Below, one piece after another: positions 1-5,398 of a stretch of 8,081 nucleotides of DNA. The notes beneath the pieces were generated by a model, which saw nothing but the letters and a program-made list of their open reading frames with translations, was not told the origin of the DNA and made no database searches. The DNA is taken from positions 1-8,081 of the forward strand of contig JAGPUU010000281.1 in assembly GCA_018067325.1 (NCBI GenBank). Direction: 5' to 3'. Source of the stretch: Amphritea sp. GTDB taxonomy: Bacteria > Pseudomonadota > Gammaproteobacteria > Pseudomonadales > Balneatricaceae. The stretch's first letter is position 1. Every line of letters starts with the position of its first letter. The position numbers and the translations under genes are program-made.

Positions 1-11
1 AAGCAGTTTTA

Positions 12-28
12 CCACAGAGTCCACAGAG
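12..28. repeat. Two tandem copies of CCACAGAG
   Basis: The octamer ccacagag occurs at 12-19 and again at 21-28, a 9-bp tandem period. Runs of this kind are, from memory, common in intergenic DNA of many bacterial genomes. Nothing else in 1-83 is recognisable apart from the 8-bp palindrome agccggct at 40-47. The stretch could be the tail of an intergenic region belonging to whatever lies left of the window. Confidence 0.4.
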
Positions 29-83
29 GGAAATACGAGAGCCGGCTTTTAGGGAAAACAAATCTGTCCTCTTTTATCTCGAG

Positions 84-111
84 AAAAAAACCGCCATCTG
101 GCGGTTTTTTT
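84..111 (-). terminator. Bidirectional intrinsic terminator after the VOC gene
   Basis: A 5-bp GC stem (ccgcc at 91-95, ggcgg at 100-104) with the tetraloop atct is flanked by seven A on the left and seven T on the right. It therefore reads as a hairpin followed by a U-run on both strands. It lies 5 bp beyond the stop codon of the VOC gene, so it most likely ends that transcript. It may also stop a plus-strand transcript entering from the left edge. Confidence 0.88.
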
Positions 112-116
112 GTTAC

Positions 117-644
117 CTACTTATAAGCACCTGATGCAGAGTGTAATTCGTAACTATGGCTATAAATCTCAAGAATATTACCAAAGGGATCTTCCATGTA
201 AATCATTCGATATGGCTTTTCACCTGGATAATAATAACGGGGCTTAGGCATTCGTTTTTTACCTCCTGCGGCGACAATTTTATCAGCTAAACCTTCAACA
301 TCTGGATCTTGAACGCAGAAATGGAATACACCCGTTTTCCAATATTCAAAATTATCGTCAGGGTTTTGTTGATTCCTGAATTGAAATAGCTCAATACCAA
401 TTCGGTCACCCGTTGAAAGGTGGGCGATCTTAAAAGACCCCCACTTAGCGCCAAATACATCGGTACACATTTCTCCGATGGGGCTGTCATCCTCTGTAAC
501 TTCTGTAGGCTCCATAATCAGATACCACCCTAGCACTTCCGTATAAAACTTTACTGCTGCATCAAGGTCTGGAACCGAAATTCCAATATGTGAAAATGTA
601 CGAGGGTATTGGCTGGCATGTGACTGAAGGGAAGTGCCTGTCAT
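117..644 (-). CDS. VOC (glyoxalase/bleomycin-resistance fold) family protein
   Basis: This 175-residue protein of the vicinal oxygen chelate superfamily has two beta-alpha-beta-beta-beta modules forming one metal site. The first module starts at FSHIGISVPDLDAAVKFY (about 17-34) and the second near GVFHFCVQDPDVEGLADKI (105-123). All four expected metal ligands appear present: His19, Glu85 (GIELFQF), His108 (FHFCV) and Glu159 (NILEIYSH). It is therefore probably an active metalloenzyme such as an isomerase, lyase or ring-cleaving dioxygenase. The motif DPFGNILEI is typical of the family's C-terminal strand. The substrate cannot be told from sequence. The ATG at 644 has a GGAG Shine-Dalgarno at 653-656, 8 nt away. 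The gene diverges from a LysR regulator, which is its likely controller, and ends in a strong terminator. A possible -10 (TATAAA, 680-685) and weak -35 (TTTAAT, 702-707) lie upstream; the -35 falls inside the inverted repeat at 698-742. Confidence 0.9.
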   Translation of the reverse strand: MTGTSLQSHASQYPRTFSHIGISVPDLDAAVKFYTEVLGWYLIMEPTEVTEDDSPIGEMCTDVFGAKWGSFKIAHLSTGDRIGIELFQFRNQQNPDDNFEYWKTGVFHFCVQDPDVEGLADKIVAAGGKKRMPKPRYYYPGEKPYRMIYMEDPFGNILEIYSHSYELHSASGAYK

Positions 645-697
645 GGCTGTTACTCCAAAGGATTATTAACTAGGAGTACTTTATAAAAACTTCATGC

Positions 698-742
698 TAA
701 TATTAAATTATCATTAATAATCATTATGATAATTTAATATTA
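698..742. promoter_or_regulatory. Perfect 16-bp inverted repeat in the VOC/lysR divergent promoter
   Basis: The arms taatattaaattatca (698-713) and tgataatttaatatta (727-742) are exact reverse complements separated by 13 bp. The right arm includes the A of the lysR ATG. The spacer contains further small symmetry (atcat-t-atgat at 720-730) and a direct repeat of tcatta (711-716 and 721-726). LysR-type regulators typically bind inverted repeats in the promoter shared with a divergent target and repress themselves, so this is the likely operator. The same DNA could also form an RNA hairpin at the lysR start. The perfect symmetry is seen directly; the binding is inferred. Confidence 0.65.
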
Positions 743-1614
743 TGATAAATCCTGTATTCCTTCGTACATTTATGAATTTGGTTAAAACAAACCACTTTAC
801 ACATACCGCTGAAGAGTTAAGCATGACTCAGCCTGGTGTTAGCCAGCACATCAAAAAACTTGAAATCCAGCTTGGCACAACATTACTCAACCGGTATGGG
901 AAGAAATTCGAATTGACGACTGCTGGTGAGAGCTTGTTTCAGTACGGGTTAAAACAATTTAAGGCGGAATCCGATTTACTTAATACTATTGCGAGCGATG
1001 ATGTAAACATAGGTCACTGTACGTTGGCGTGCTCTGGCTCAATGGCAATGCAGCTTTACCCTAAGTTACTTAACCTGCAAAAAGAACGTTCTGGTCTTAC
1101 AGTTAGTGTTGAAGCGGCGCCTAATACAACCATTATAGAGTTGATCAAAAAAAATCAATCTGACTTTGGCATTGTTACACAACAAGTGAACGACCCTAGT
1201 CTGATACAAGAGCCGCTCGGTGAAGACGCTCTTTGCCTGGTGATGCCTGCTCAATCGGAGCCAACATGGGAAGTATTGTTAGAACTAGGGTTTATAAATC
1301 ACCCAGATGGACACCACTACGCTACTCAACTATTAGAAAAGAACTTTTCGGGCGAGTTTAAGGGCATGGATCAACTCCCTCAAACGGGCTATATAAATCA
1401 GTTAAGCCAAATATTATTACCAGTCTCAATGGGCTTAGGATTTACAGTTATTCCAAAATCTTCACTGGATGTATTTCCTTATCCAGATCGAATACGTAAT
1501 GCTGTTTTAGCTTCACTAGTTAACGAAAGAGTTTTCCTTATTACTAAAAAACACCGAGCATTACCCTCAAGGTATCAATTGATTAGAGAGCTTCTTAGGT
1601 CCGAGTGGCATTAA
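742..1614 (+). CDS. LysR-family transcriptional regulator
   Basis: This 290-residue protein has usual LysR length. Residues 1-60 form the winged helix-turn-helix: FLRTFMNLVKTNHFTHTAEE then LSMTQPGVSQHIKKLEIQLG and LTTAGE, matching the LysR pattern of a recognition helix around TQPGVSQHIKKLE (29-41). Residues from about 90 form the effector-binding domain, starting at IGHCTLACSGSMAMQLYPKL. It probably controls the divergent VOC gene and itself. The start at 742 is set by an in-frame stop (TGA, 727-729) and by the need to keep the HTH intact. No Shine-Dalgarno precedes this ATG, because the upstream sequence is the AT-only arm of the inverted repeat. Translation may therefore be weak or leaderless. 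The effector is unknown. Confidence 0.9.
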   Translation: MINPVFLRTFMNLVKTNHFTHTAEELSMTQPGVSQHIKKLEIQLGTTLLNRYGKKFELTTAGESLFQYGLKQFKAESDLLNTIASDDVNIGHCTLACSGSMAMQLYPKLLNLQKERSGLTVSVEAAPNTTIIELIKKNQSDFGIVTQQVNDPSLIQEPLGEDALCLVMPAQSEPTWEVLLELGFINHPDGHHYATQLLEKNFSGEFKGMDQLPQTGYINQLSQILLPVSMGLGFTVIPKSSLDVFPYPDRIRNAVLASLVNERVFLITKKHRALPSRYQLIRELLRSEWH

Positions 1615-1621
1615 TACTTAT

Positions 1622-1637
1622 GGCGGCTTAGGCCGTC
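1622..1637 (+). other. Weak stem-loop just after lysR
   Basis: The arms ggcggc (1622-1627) and gccgtc (1632-1637), with loop ttag, pair over six positions including one G-T wobble, 7 bp after the lysR stop. There is no T-run behind it, so it is at best a poor intrinsic terminator or a 3'-end stabiliser. Confidence 0.35.
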
Positions 1638-1736
1638 TGAACCACACTCGTTAATTTTGGCCGCAGGTGTTAGATAGTCCAGTGTTATTCCAGGTCGTTT
1701 GATTAGTGAGGTGCGACTTTCTGCCTTGTTTTTTTT

Positions 1737-1760
1737 GTAGGAGTGGCTTCTAGCCGCGAT
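1737..1760 (+). repeat. REP-like element with GTAG head
   Basis: The tetranucleotide GTAG (1737-1740) is followed by an imperfect hairpin: gtggct (1743-1748) pairs with agccgc (1752-1757) across the loop tct, with one G-T wobble. The arrangement 'GTAGGAG, stem, loop, stem, GAT' is the known form of REP sequences in Pseudomonas and other gammaproteobacteria, which are spread by RAYT/TnpA-REP transposases. Eight T lie immediately before it (1729-1736). Only one copy is in this window and no RAYT gene is present. The rest of 1615-1922 shows no recognisable gene. Confidence 0.65.
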
Positions 1761-1887
1761 TTAATTGGGCACTCAGGGTGCATGCTAAAGCTGCCTGTAA
1801 ATGAAAAATTATTGGGTTTATTGGTGATAGCTATCTAGAGCCACGAGTTACGGATTTTTCTAGCAAGAAAAACGAAGCTTTTAATCT

Positions 1888-1923
1888 AGTTGCTAGCAGG
1901 CGCGAAGCGCCGTTCTAGCAACT
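1888..1923. repeat. GC-cored nested stem-loop overlapping the luxR stop codon
   Basis: The outer arms agttgctag (1888-1896) and ctagcaact (1915-1923) are exact reverse complements. Inside is a second stem, ggcgc (1899-1903) and gcgcc (1907-1911), around the loop gaa. A further copy of ctagcaa lies at 1860-1866 within a small AT hairpin (tttttct, agca, agaaaaa; 1855-1872). Read on the minus strand it is a hairpin beginning in the luxR stop codon (1923-1925) and could act as a terminator, although no clean U-run follows. The pattern of tag-rich arms around a GCGC core looks like a dispersed intergenic repeat, which cannot be confirmed from one window. Confidence 0.55.
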
Positions 1924-2744
1924 TAAGAATTAGCCGTTGGGTCCAGCTCTTTAAGATGTGCCAGAAACAGGGTGAAAATATCGGCCTGGGTGGAGGTATT
2001 GAGGCGGGTATGGATGTTCTTGCGGTGGACTTTTACGGTGCCCAGGCTGATTTCCAGCATGTTGGCGATCGCTTTTGAGGAGTGTCCCTGAAGTATTAGA
2101 CCGGCAATCTGCTGCTCTCGCGGAGTCAGAACACCGCTGCCGAAGGTGCTGATGGCCTGATTCATCGGGCCTTCCGATTTTTCGTATTTAACGAATTCCT
2201 GGGATTGCGACAACCAAAATTGTCGAATAATCGACTTAACCACAGGGTAAATGTCATTCAGACGGGTTAGTTCTGCCCGGGTTATGGTGCCCCGGTTGGT
2301 TTTGCGCCCCAGTGAGATTGCACAGTTAACTTTAGAATCGAGTTCTATCACCATATTAATCTCATCGATCAGGTCAAACTCTTTGTAGCAGCTTTGGTAG
2401 TATCGGGTCGTTTCAAAGCTATCCGGTGCAATGTCGATCAATCGACTGACACCTTCCCTCAGATTACCGTTCTGGATCGCGTTGAAAAGGGGATCGAGAA
2501 TATAGGCCCCGTTGATGTAGTTGTGTAGAGTCAGGCTTTGTTCGGCCGGGTTGGTTGGATGAAGAATGAGTGGTTTAAGGGATTTTTTGAAGGTTACCAT
2601 CAGCAGGGTATCAAAGTGACACTGACTGGCTAAAAAGTTCTCTAACAGACCGCCGAAACTAGGTAGGCGTATTGTGTCTATCAGCGCAGCAAGATCCTTT
2701 TGCCAGTGGTCAGCCGCACATTGCTGAGCTCGATTGCTTTGCAT
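1923..2744 (-). CDS. LuxR-family transcriptional regulator
   Basis: This 273-residue protein has a C-terminal LuxR/GerE helix-turn-helix at about 206-262: LTPREQQIAGLILQGHSSKA followed by the recognition helix LGTVKVHRKNIHTRL (234-248). The N-terminal region of about 200 residues is an unassigned sensor domain. It shows no response-regulator aspartate pocket and none of the obvious tryptophan/tyrosine pattern of acyl-homoserine-lactone binders. It is therefore probably a one-component regulator with an unknown ligand, not a quorum sensor. The ATG at 2744 has an AGGAG Shine-Dalgarno (2752-2756), 7 nt away. It lies downstream of the SpuC-type aminotransferase on the same strand, separated by 184 bp containing two stem-loops, so it may be co-transcribed or have its own promoter. 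Its position suggests a role in amine or amino-acid metabolism, which is an inference. Confidence 0.85.
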   Translation of the reverse strand: MQSNRAQQCAADHWQKDLAALIDTIRLPSFGGLLENFLASQCHFDTLLMVTFKKSLKPLILHPTNPAEQSLTLHNYINGAYILDPLFNAIQNGNLREGVSRLIDIAPDSFETTRYYQSCYKEFDLIDEINMVIELDSKVNCAISLGRKTNRGTITRAELTRLNDIYPVVKSIIRQFWLSQSQEFVKYEKSEGPMNQAISTFGSGVLTPREQQIAGLILQGHSSKAIANMLEISLGTVKVHRKNIHTRLNTSTQADIFTLFLAHLKELDPTANS

Positions 2745-2785
2745 GGCGTGTCTCCTGGTTGAATGGCGCAGTGAATAAAAAGATC

Positions 2786-2840
2786 CGGCTGCAAACTTCC
2801 AGGAACTAAAGAGCCATCTTCAATAGTTCTGTTGCAGCCG
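2786..2840 (-). other. Interrupted long stem-loop in the luxR leader
   Basis: The arms cggctgcaa (2786-2794) and ttgcagccg (2832-2840) are exact reverse complements. An inner stem gaacta (2803-2808) and tagttc (2824-2829) stacks within them, leaving a 15-nt loop. It lies about 40 bp upstream of the luxR start, in the spuC-luxR gap. It could be an RNA leader structure or a protein-binding site. No riboswitch class is recognised. Confidence 0.4.
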
Positions 2841-2849
2841 AATAAGGCG

Positions 2850-2878
2850 AGCTGGTGAGCTTTGCTAGCTCACCAGCT
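2850..2878 (-). terminator. Strong stem-loop after the aminotransferase gene
   Basis: The arms gctggtgagct (2851-2861) and agctcaccagc (2867-2877) pair perfectly over 11 bp, extended to 12 by A2850-T2878, around the loop ttgct. It lies about 50 bp beyond the spuC stop codon. On the minus strand the following sequence has no real U-run, so it may be a weak or Rho-assisted terminator, or a 3' stabilising hairpin that lets some transcription continue into luxR. Confidence 0.55.
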
Positions 2879-2928
2879 TCAGCCTGCATGACGATAGTGA
2901 AAAGTTATGCAGGAATTTTAACAGGCAC

Positions 2929-4311
2929 TTAGCTGACCGACTTGTGCGTCAGGTCAAAGCACAGGCGAACCTTTTCACAGAGCTCGTCAACTTCATCATG
3001 ACTGATTACCAGAGGGGGAGACAGTACCATGCGACTCCCCACTGCACGCATTATCAGGCCGTTACTGAAGCAGTGGTCACGACAGATCATGCCGATATCA
3101 ATATCATCACCGAAGAGCTCTTTAGTTTCTTTGTCTTTGACTAGCGCGATACCGACAACCAGACCCACACCTTCGATGTGACCTACCAGCGGATTATCAC
3201 CAACCGCTTCGCGGAGTTTCTGTTGGAAGTAAGGGCCAATATCATTGGCCACATACTCAACAATATTTTCTTTCTTCATCAATTGAATGTTGGCAAGGGC
3301 AACGGCAGCGGCAACCGGATGCCCGGAATAAGTGAAGCCGTGATTGAAATCATGGTCGTGTTCGATAAAGGCGTTGGCGATTCGGTCGCCTACTGCAACA
3401 GCTGCAATGGGCAAGTAACCTGATGACAATCCTTTGGCCATTGAGATGATGTCAGGCTTGATGCCCAGCGTTTCACTGCCAAACCAGCTACCGGTGCGAC
3501 CAAAACCACAGATAACTTCATCTGCTGCCAGTAGGATGTCATATTTATTACAAACTTTCTGGATCTCGCTCCAATAGTTTGCCGGTGGAACAATAACACC
3601 GCCGGCCCCCTGGATAGGTTCGCCAACAAAGGCTGCAACATTATCCGGTCCTACTTCAAGAATTTTATCTTCAAGAGCTTTAGCGCAGACGATACCAAAT
3701 TCTTCTTCTGACATGTCGCCGGCTTCGCCGTACCAGTAGGGTTGGCGGATGCGTTCGATATTAGGTACCAGAGGGCCACCCTGGCTATGCATGCCGCCCA
3801 TTCCACCGAGGCTTGTGCCACCAATCGTGCTGCCGTGGTAGGCGTTTTCACGTGAAATCAGGATGTTGCGATAAGGTTTGCCTTTGATACTCCAGTACTG
3901 GCGAACCATACGCATAATAGTATCGATGGCTTCTGAGCCTGAGTTGGCAAAGAAAATGTGATTCAGGTCACCTGGGGTTATGCTGGCGATCTCTTTCGCT
4001 AGTTGGGCCACCGGGGCATGAGTGGTTTGAAAGAAGGTGTTGTAATAAGCCAGTTCTTTCATCTGGGTATTGGCGGCTTCAACTAATTCAGAGCGGCCAT
4101 AACCCATGTTGACGCACCATAATCCGGCCATGCCATCGAGAATCTTGTTGCCTTCACTGTCCCAGAGGTAAACGCCTTCTCCCCGGGTGATTACTCGCGC
4201 CCCTTTTTTATTGAGAGCGCCGGTATTGCTAAACGGGTGCATATGATGGTCGGCATCAATCGCCTGAATATCAGCGGTATTTGCTGAAATATTGGTTTTA
4301 TCTTCGAGCAT
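2929..4311 (-). CDS. spuC: Class III aminotransferase, polyamine:pyruvate type (SpuC-like)
   Basis: This 460-residue cytosolic PLP enzyme of fold type I has the full family length. Recognisable parts in order: GLWCVNMGYG near 63-72, the phosphate-binding NSGSEA (123-128), ENAYHGST (155-162), GEPIQGAGG (230-238), ADEVICGFGRTG (263-274) with Asp264 contacting the pyridine nitrogen, the Schiff-base lysine Lys293 in MAKGLSSGYLPIAAV, and TYSGHPVAAA (327-336). These match the putrescine/cadaverine/spermidine:pyruvate transaminases (SpuC of Pseudomonas), which turn putrescine into 4-aminobutanal and alanine. Omega-amino acid:pyruvate transaminases are close relatives, so the substrate is not certain. 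The ATG at 4311 has a GGGAG Shine-Dalgarno with 7-nt spacing. Its promoter carries two TGTGATCACA-type palindromes, which tie it to the gntR gene upstream and to the GS-like gene. Confidence 0.88.
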   Translation of the reverse strand: MLEDKTNISANTADIQAIDADHHMHPFSNTGALNKKGARVITRGEGVYLWDSEGNKILDGMAGLWCVNMGYGRSELVEAANTQMKELAYYNTFFQTTHAPVAQLAKEIASITPGDLNHIFFANSGSEAIDTIMRMVRQYWSIKGKPYRNILISRENAYHGSTIGGTSLGGMGGMHSQGGPLVPNIERIRQPYWYGEAGDMSEEEFGIVCAKALEDKILEVGPDNVAAFVGEPIQGAGGVIVPPANYWSEIQKVCNKYDILLAADEVICGFGRTGSWFGSETLGIKPDIISMAKGLSSGYLPIAAVAVGDRIANAFIEHDHDFNHGFTYSGHPVAAAVALANIQLMKKENIVEYVANDIGPYFQQKLREAVGDNPLVGHIEGVGLVVGIALVKDKETKELFGDDIDIGMICRDHCFSNGLIMRAVGSRMVLSPPLVISHDEVDELCEKVRLCFDLTHKSVS

Positions 4312-4367
4312 TGACTCTCTCCCAGCCTGTCACCGAACTTACAATCTAAGCGGTGCAGTAAAATATA

Positions 4368-4379
4368 TTGTGATCATAA
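4368..4379. promoter_or_regulatory. Predicted GntR operator A, on the spuC -10 box
   Basis: ttgtgatcataa is a near-perfect copy of the TTGTGATCACAA palindrome, with one deviating base in the right half. Its centre (4373/4374) falls on the predicted minus-strand -10 box, so a bound protein should block RNA polymerase. Confidence 0.65.
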
Positions 4380-4400
4380 AATCTATGAAACTGGATCCAA
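4373..4400 (-). promoter_or_regulatory. Predicted sigma-70 promoter of spuC
   Basis: On the minus strand TTGGAT (4400-4395) and TATGAT (4378-4373) are separated by 16 bp. The -10 matches the consensus at five of six positions; the -35 matches only in its TTG. Transcription would start near 4366, giving a leader of about 55 nt before the spuC ATG. The weak -35 suggests help from an activator or a modest basal level. Confidence 0.5.
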
Positions 4401-4420
4401 AAATCCCGTTTGTGTGAATC

Positions 4421-4438
4421 ATTTTGTGATCACAAAAT
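4421..4438. promoter_or_regulatory. Predicted GntR operator B, 18-bp perfect palindrome
   Basis: attttgtgatcacaaaat is perfectly symmetrical over 18 bp, the longest symmetry among the sites in this window. It is centred 56 bp upstream of operator A, and about 63 bp upstream of the predicted spuC transcription start. Cooperative binding or looping with operator A is possible; activation from this distance is an alternative. Confidence 0.72.
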
Positions 4439-4491
4439 ATTAAAGTCAACAAAAAAATATACTAAAGAGTAAGAGTTTTCTTATCGGACAG

Positions 4492-4528
4492 CTAGTTTTA
4501 TCAACGAATGTTGAAGTTAAATAACTAG
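4492..4528 (-). other. Nested AT-rich stem-loop downstream of gntR
   Basis: ctagtt (4492-4497) pairs with aactag (4523-4528), and inside it tcaac (4501-4505) pairs with gttga (4510-4514) around the loop gaat. It directly follows the gntR terminator hairpin on the minus strand and may form a backup 3'-end structure. The surrounding 4440-4530 is otherwise AT-rich, without recognisable genes. Confidence 0.3.
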
Positions 4529-4532
4529 AATA

Positions 4533-4550
4533 GCACTTGAAATCAAGTGC
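4533..4550 (-). terminator. Terminator-like hairpin overlapping the gntR stop codon
   Basis: gcacttga (4533-4540) and tcaagtgc (4543-4550) form an 8-bp perfect inverted repeat with a 2-nt centre (7 bp if a 4-nt loop is kept). The gntR stop codon (TGA, 4545-4543) and the last Thr codon lie inside the stem. On the minus strand it is followed by a T-rich but interrupted stretch (tattctagttattt). It probably separates gntR from spuC transcription, although leakage is likely. Confidence 0.6.
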
Positions 4551-5259
4551 CTGCGTTCTCGATAAAGGCATGGAGCATTTCGGGTGTTCCGGCGAATGCG
4601 ATACCTTCACGAATGTCGGCAGCGATAGCTATCTGCAGGGCAAAGGCGTCTTTCTTTTCGATAGCTGTCATCGCTTCATTGTGGCGATCAACCAGATAAT
4701 GCTCTTCCAGTTGGCTCGTGGCCAGCCGCATAAAAGGGCCGAGTTGTAACCAGAGGCTTTCTATCAATGGTAATGTGACCTGGTGAGGATTGGCGGTATA
4801 TAGCGCACGGTGAAAATTCTGATTGAGCGTGCTGATCTGTGCCAGATTTTTTTCCTCCTGAGCTTCATCTATAAGGCTATCTAGTGCCCGTAGCTGGCTG
4901 AGTTGGTCCCGGTCGATATAGGGTAATGCCCGGGCTGCGGCATGTGATTCAATCGCAATTCGGGCTTCGCATAACTCGCTAAACTTCATAGCGGTCATTT
5001 TAGGAACCATTACCCGTCGGTTACCCTGAATTTCCAGAGCATTCTCCGCCGCAAGTTGCCTTAATGCCTCTCTAACAGGCATGGGGCTAACGTCCAGAAT
5101 CCCTGCTAGTTCTCGGATAGTTAGCGCTCTACCGGGCAGTATCTCACCATACATGACGGCGTTGCGCAGGGTCTGGTATACCCATTGGGTGATAGTTACA
5201 GAGTCATCTCGCTCGGATATGGTTATATGTATCGGAGATTTCTTGTCCATAATCTGCAT
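4543..5259 (-). CDS. GntR-family regulator with FCD domain (FadR/VanR subgroup)
   Basis: From the ATG at 5259 this is a 238-residue protein. The winged HTH spans about 24-88 (TLRNAVMYGEILPGRALTIR, ELAGILDVSPMPVREALRQL, then the wing near GNRRVMVPKM). The all-helical FCD ligand-binding domain follows (about 92-222). Of the usual FCD metal ligands, two His are visible (His150 in NFHRAL, His193 in RHNEAM). The expected Asp four residues before the first appears to be Asn, and the last His position appears to be Asp. The reading frame opens further, to a GTG at 5322, but that start has no Shine-Dalgarno and overlaps an operator-like site. The ATG at 5259 has AAGG (5269-5272) 9 nt away. An ATG at 5250 is also possible. 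Sitting between spuC and the GS-like gene, it is the likely polyamine-responsive controller of both, through the TGTGATCACA sites. Confidence 0.87.
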   Translation of the reverse strand: MQIMDKKSPIHITISERDDSVTITQWVYQTLRNAVMYGEILPGRALTIRELAGILDVSPMPVREALRQLAAENALEIQGNRRVMVPKMTAMKFSELCEARIAIESHAAARALPYIDRDQLSQLRALDSLIDEAQEEKNLAQISTLNQNFHRALYTANPHQVTLPLIESLWLQLGPFMRLATSQLEEHYLVDRHNEAMTAIEKKDAFALQIAIAADIREGIAFAGTPEMLHAFIENAGT

Positions 5260-5283
5260 GGGTATTGGCCTTGTTTCTCTGGG

Positions 5284-5299
5284 AACCTGTTTACAGGTT
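5284..5299 (-). other. Small hairpin in the gntR leader
   Basis: aacctg (5284-5289) pairs with caggtt (5294-5299) around a 4-nt loop. It lies just upstream of the proposed Shine-Dalgarno on the minus strand and could modulate translation if the start is at 5259. It might be incidental. Confidence 0.3.
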
Positions 5300-5313
5300 G
5301 TCTTATATAATAA

Positions 5314-5323
5314 TGCGATCACT
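5314..5323. promoter_or_regulatory. Degenerate GntR-type site E in the gntR leader
   Basis: tgcgatcact matches TGTGATCACA at eight of ten positions. It lies 64 bp (centre to centre) from operator C, on the gntR side. A bound regulator here would act as a roadblock to its own transcription. It is a weaker call than the perfect copies. Confidence 0.35.
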
Positions 5324-5375
5324 AAATAGGCTACACGACTTTTGTAATATAAGTCGATATTGACTGCCAGAAAAA

Positions 5376-5389
5376 AATGTGATCACATT
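5376..5389. promoter_or_regulatory. Predicted GntR operator C, 14-bp perfect palindrome
   Basis: aatgtgatcacatt is perfectly symmetrical and contains TGTGATCACA. It lies in the gntR/GS-like divergent promoter, 23 bp centre to centre from operator D, about two helical turns, so two dimers would sit on nearly the same face of the DNA. A possible gntR -10 (TATATT on the minus strand, 5346-5351) lies downstream of it, but no good -35 was found. Confidence 0.75.
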
Positions 5390-5398
5390 GAATAATTG

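Noticed and set aside
2944..3851. Several short frames on both strands within spuC
   Set aside because: They are shadows of a full-length, motif-complete aminotransferase and lack their own ribosome binding sites or domains.
5260..5322. N-terminal extension of gntR to a GTG at 5322
   Set aside because: There is no Shine-Dalgarno, the added 21 residues fall outside the family fold, and the GTG sits in an operator-like site. The ATG at 5259 has a usable ribosome binding site.
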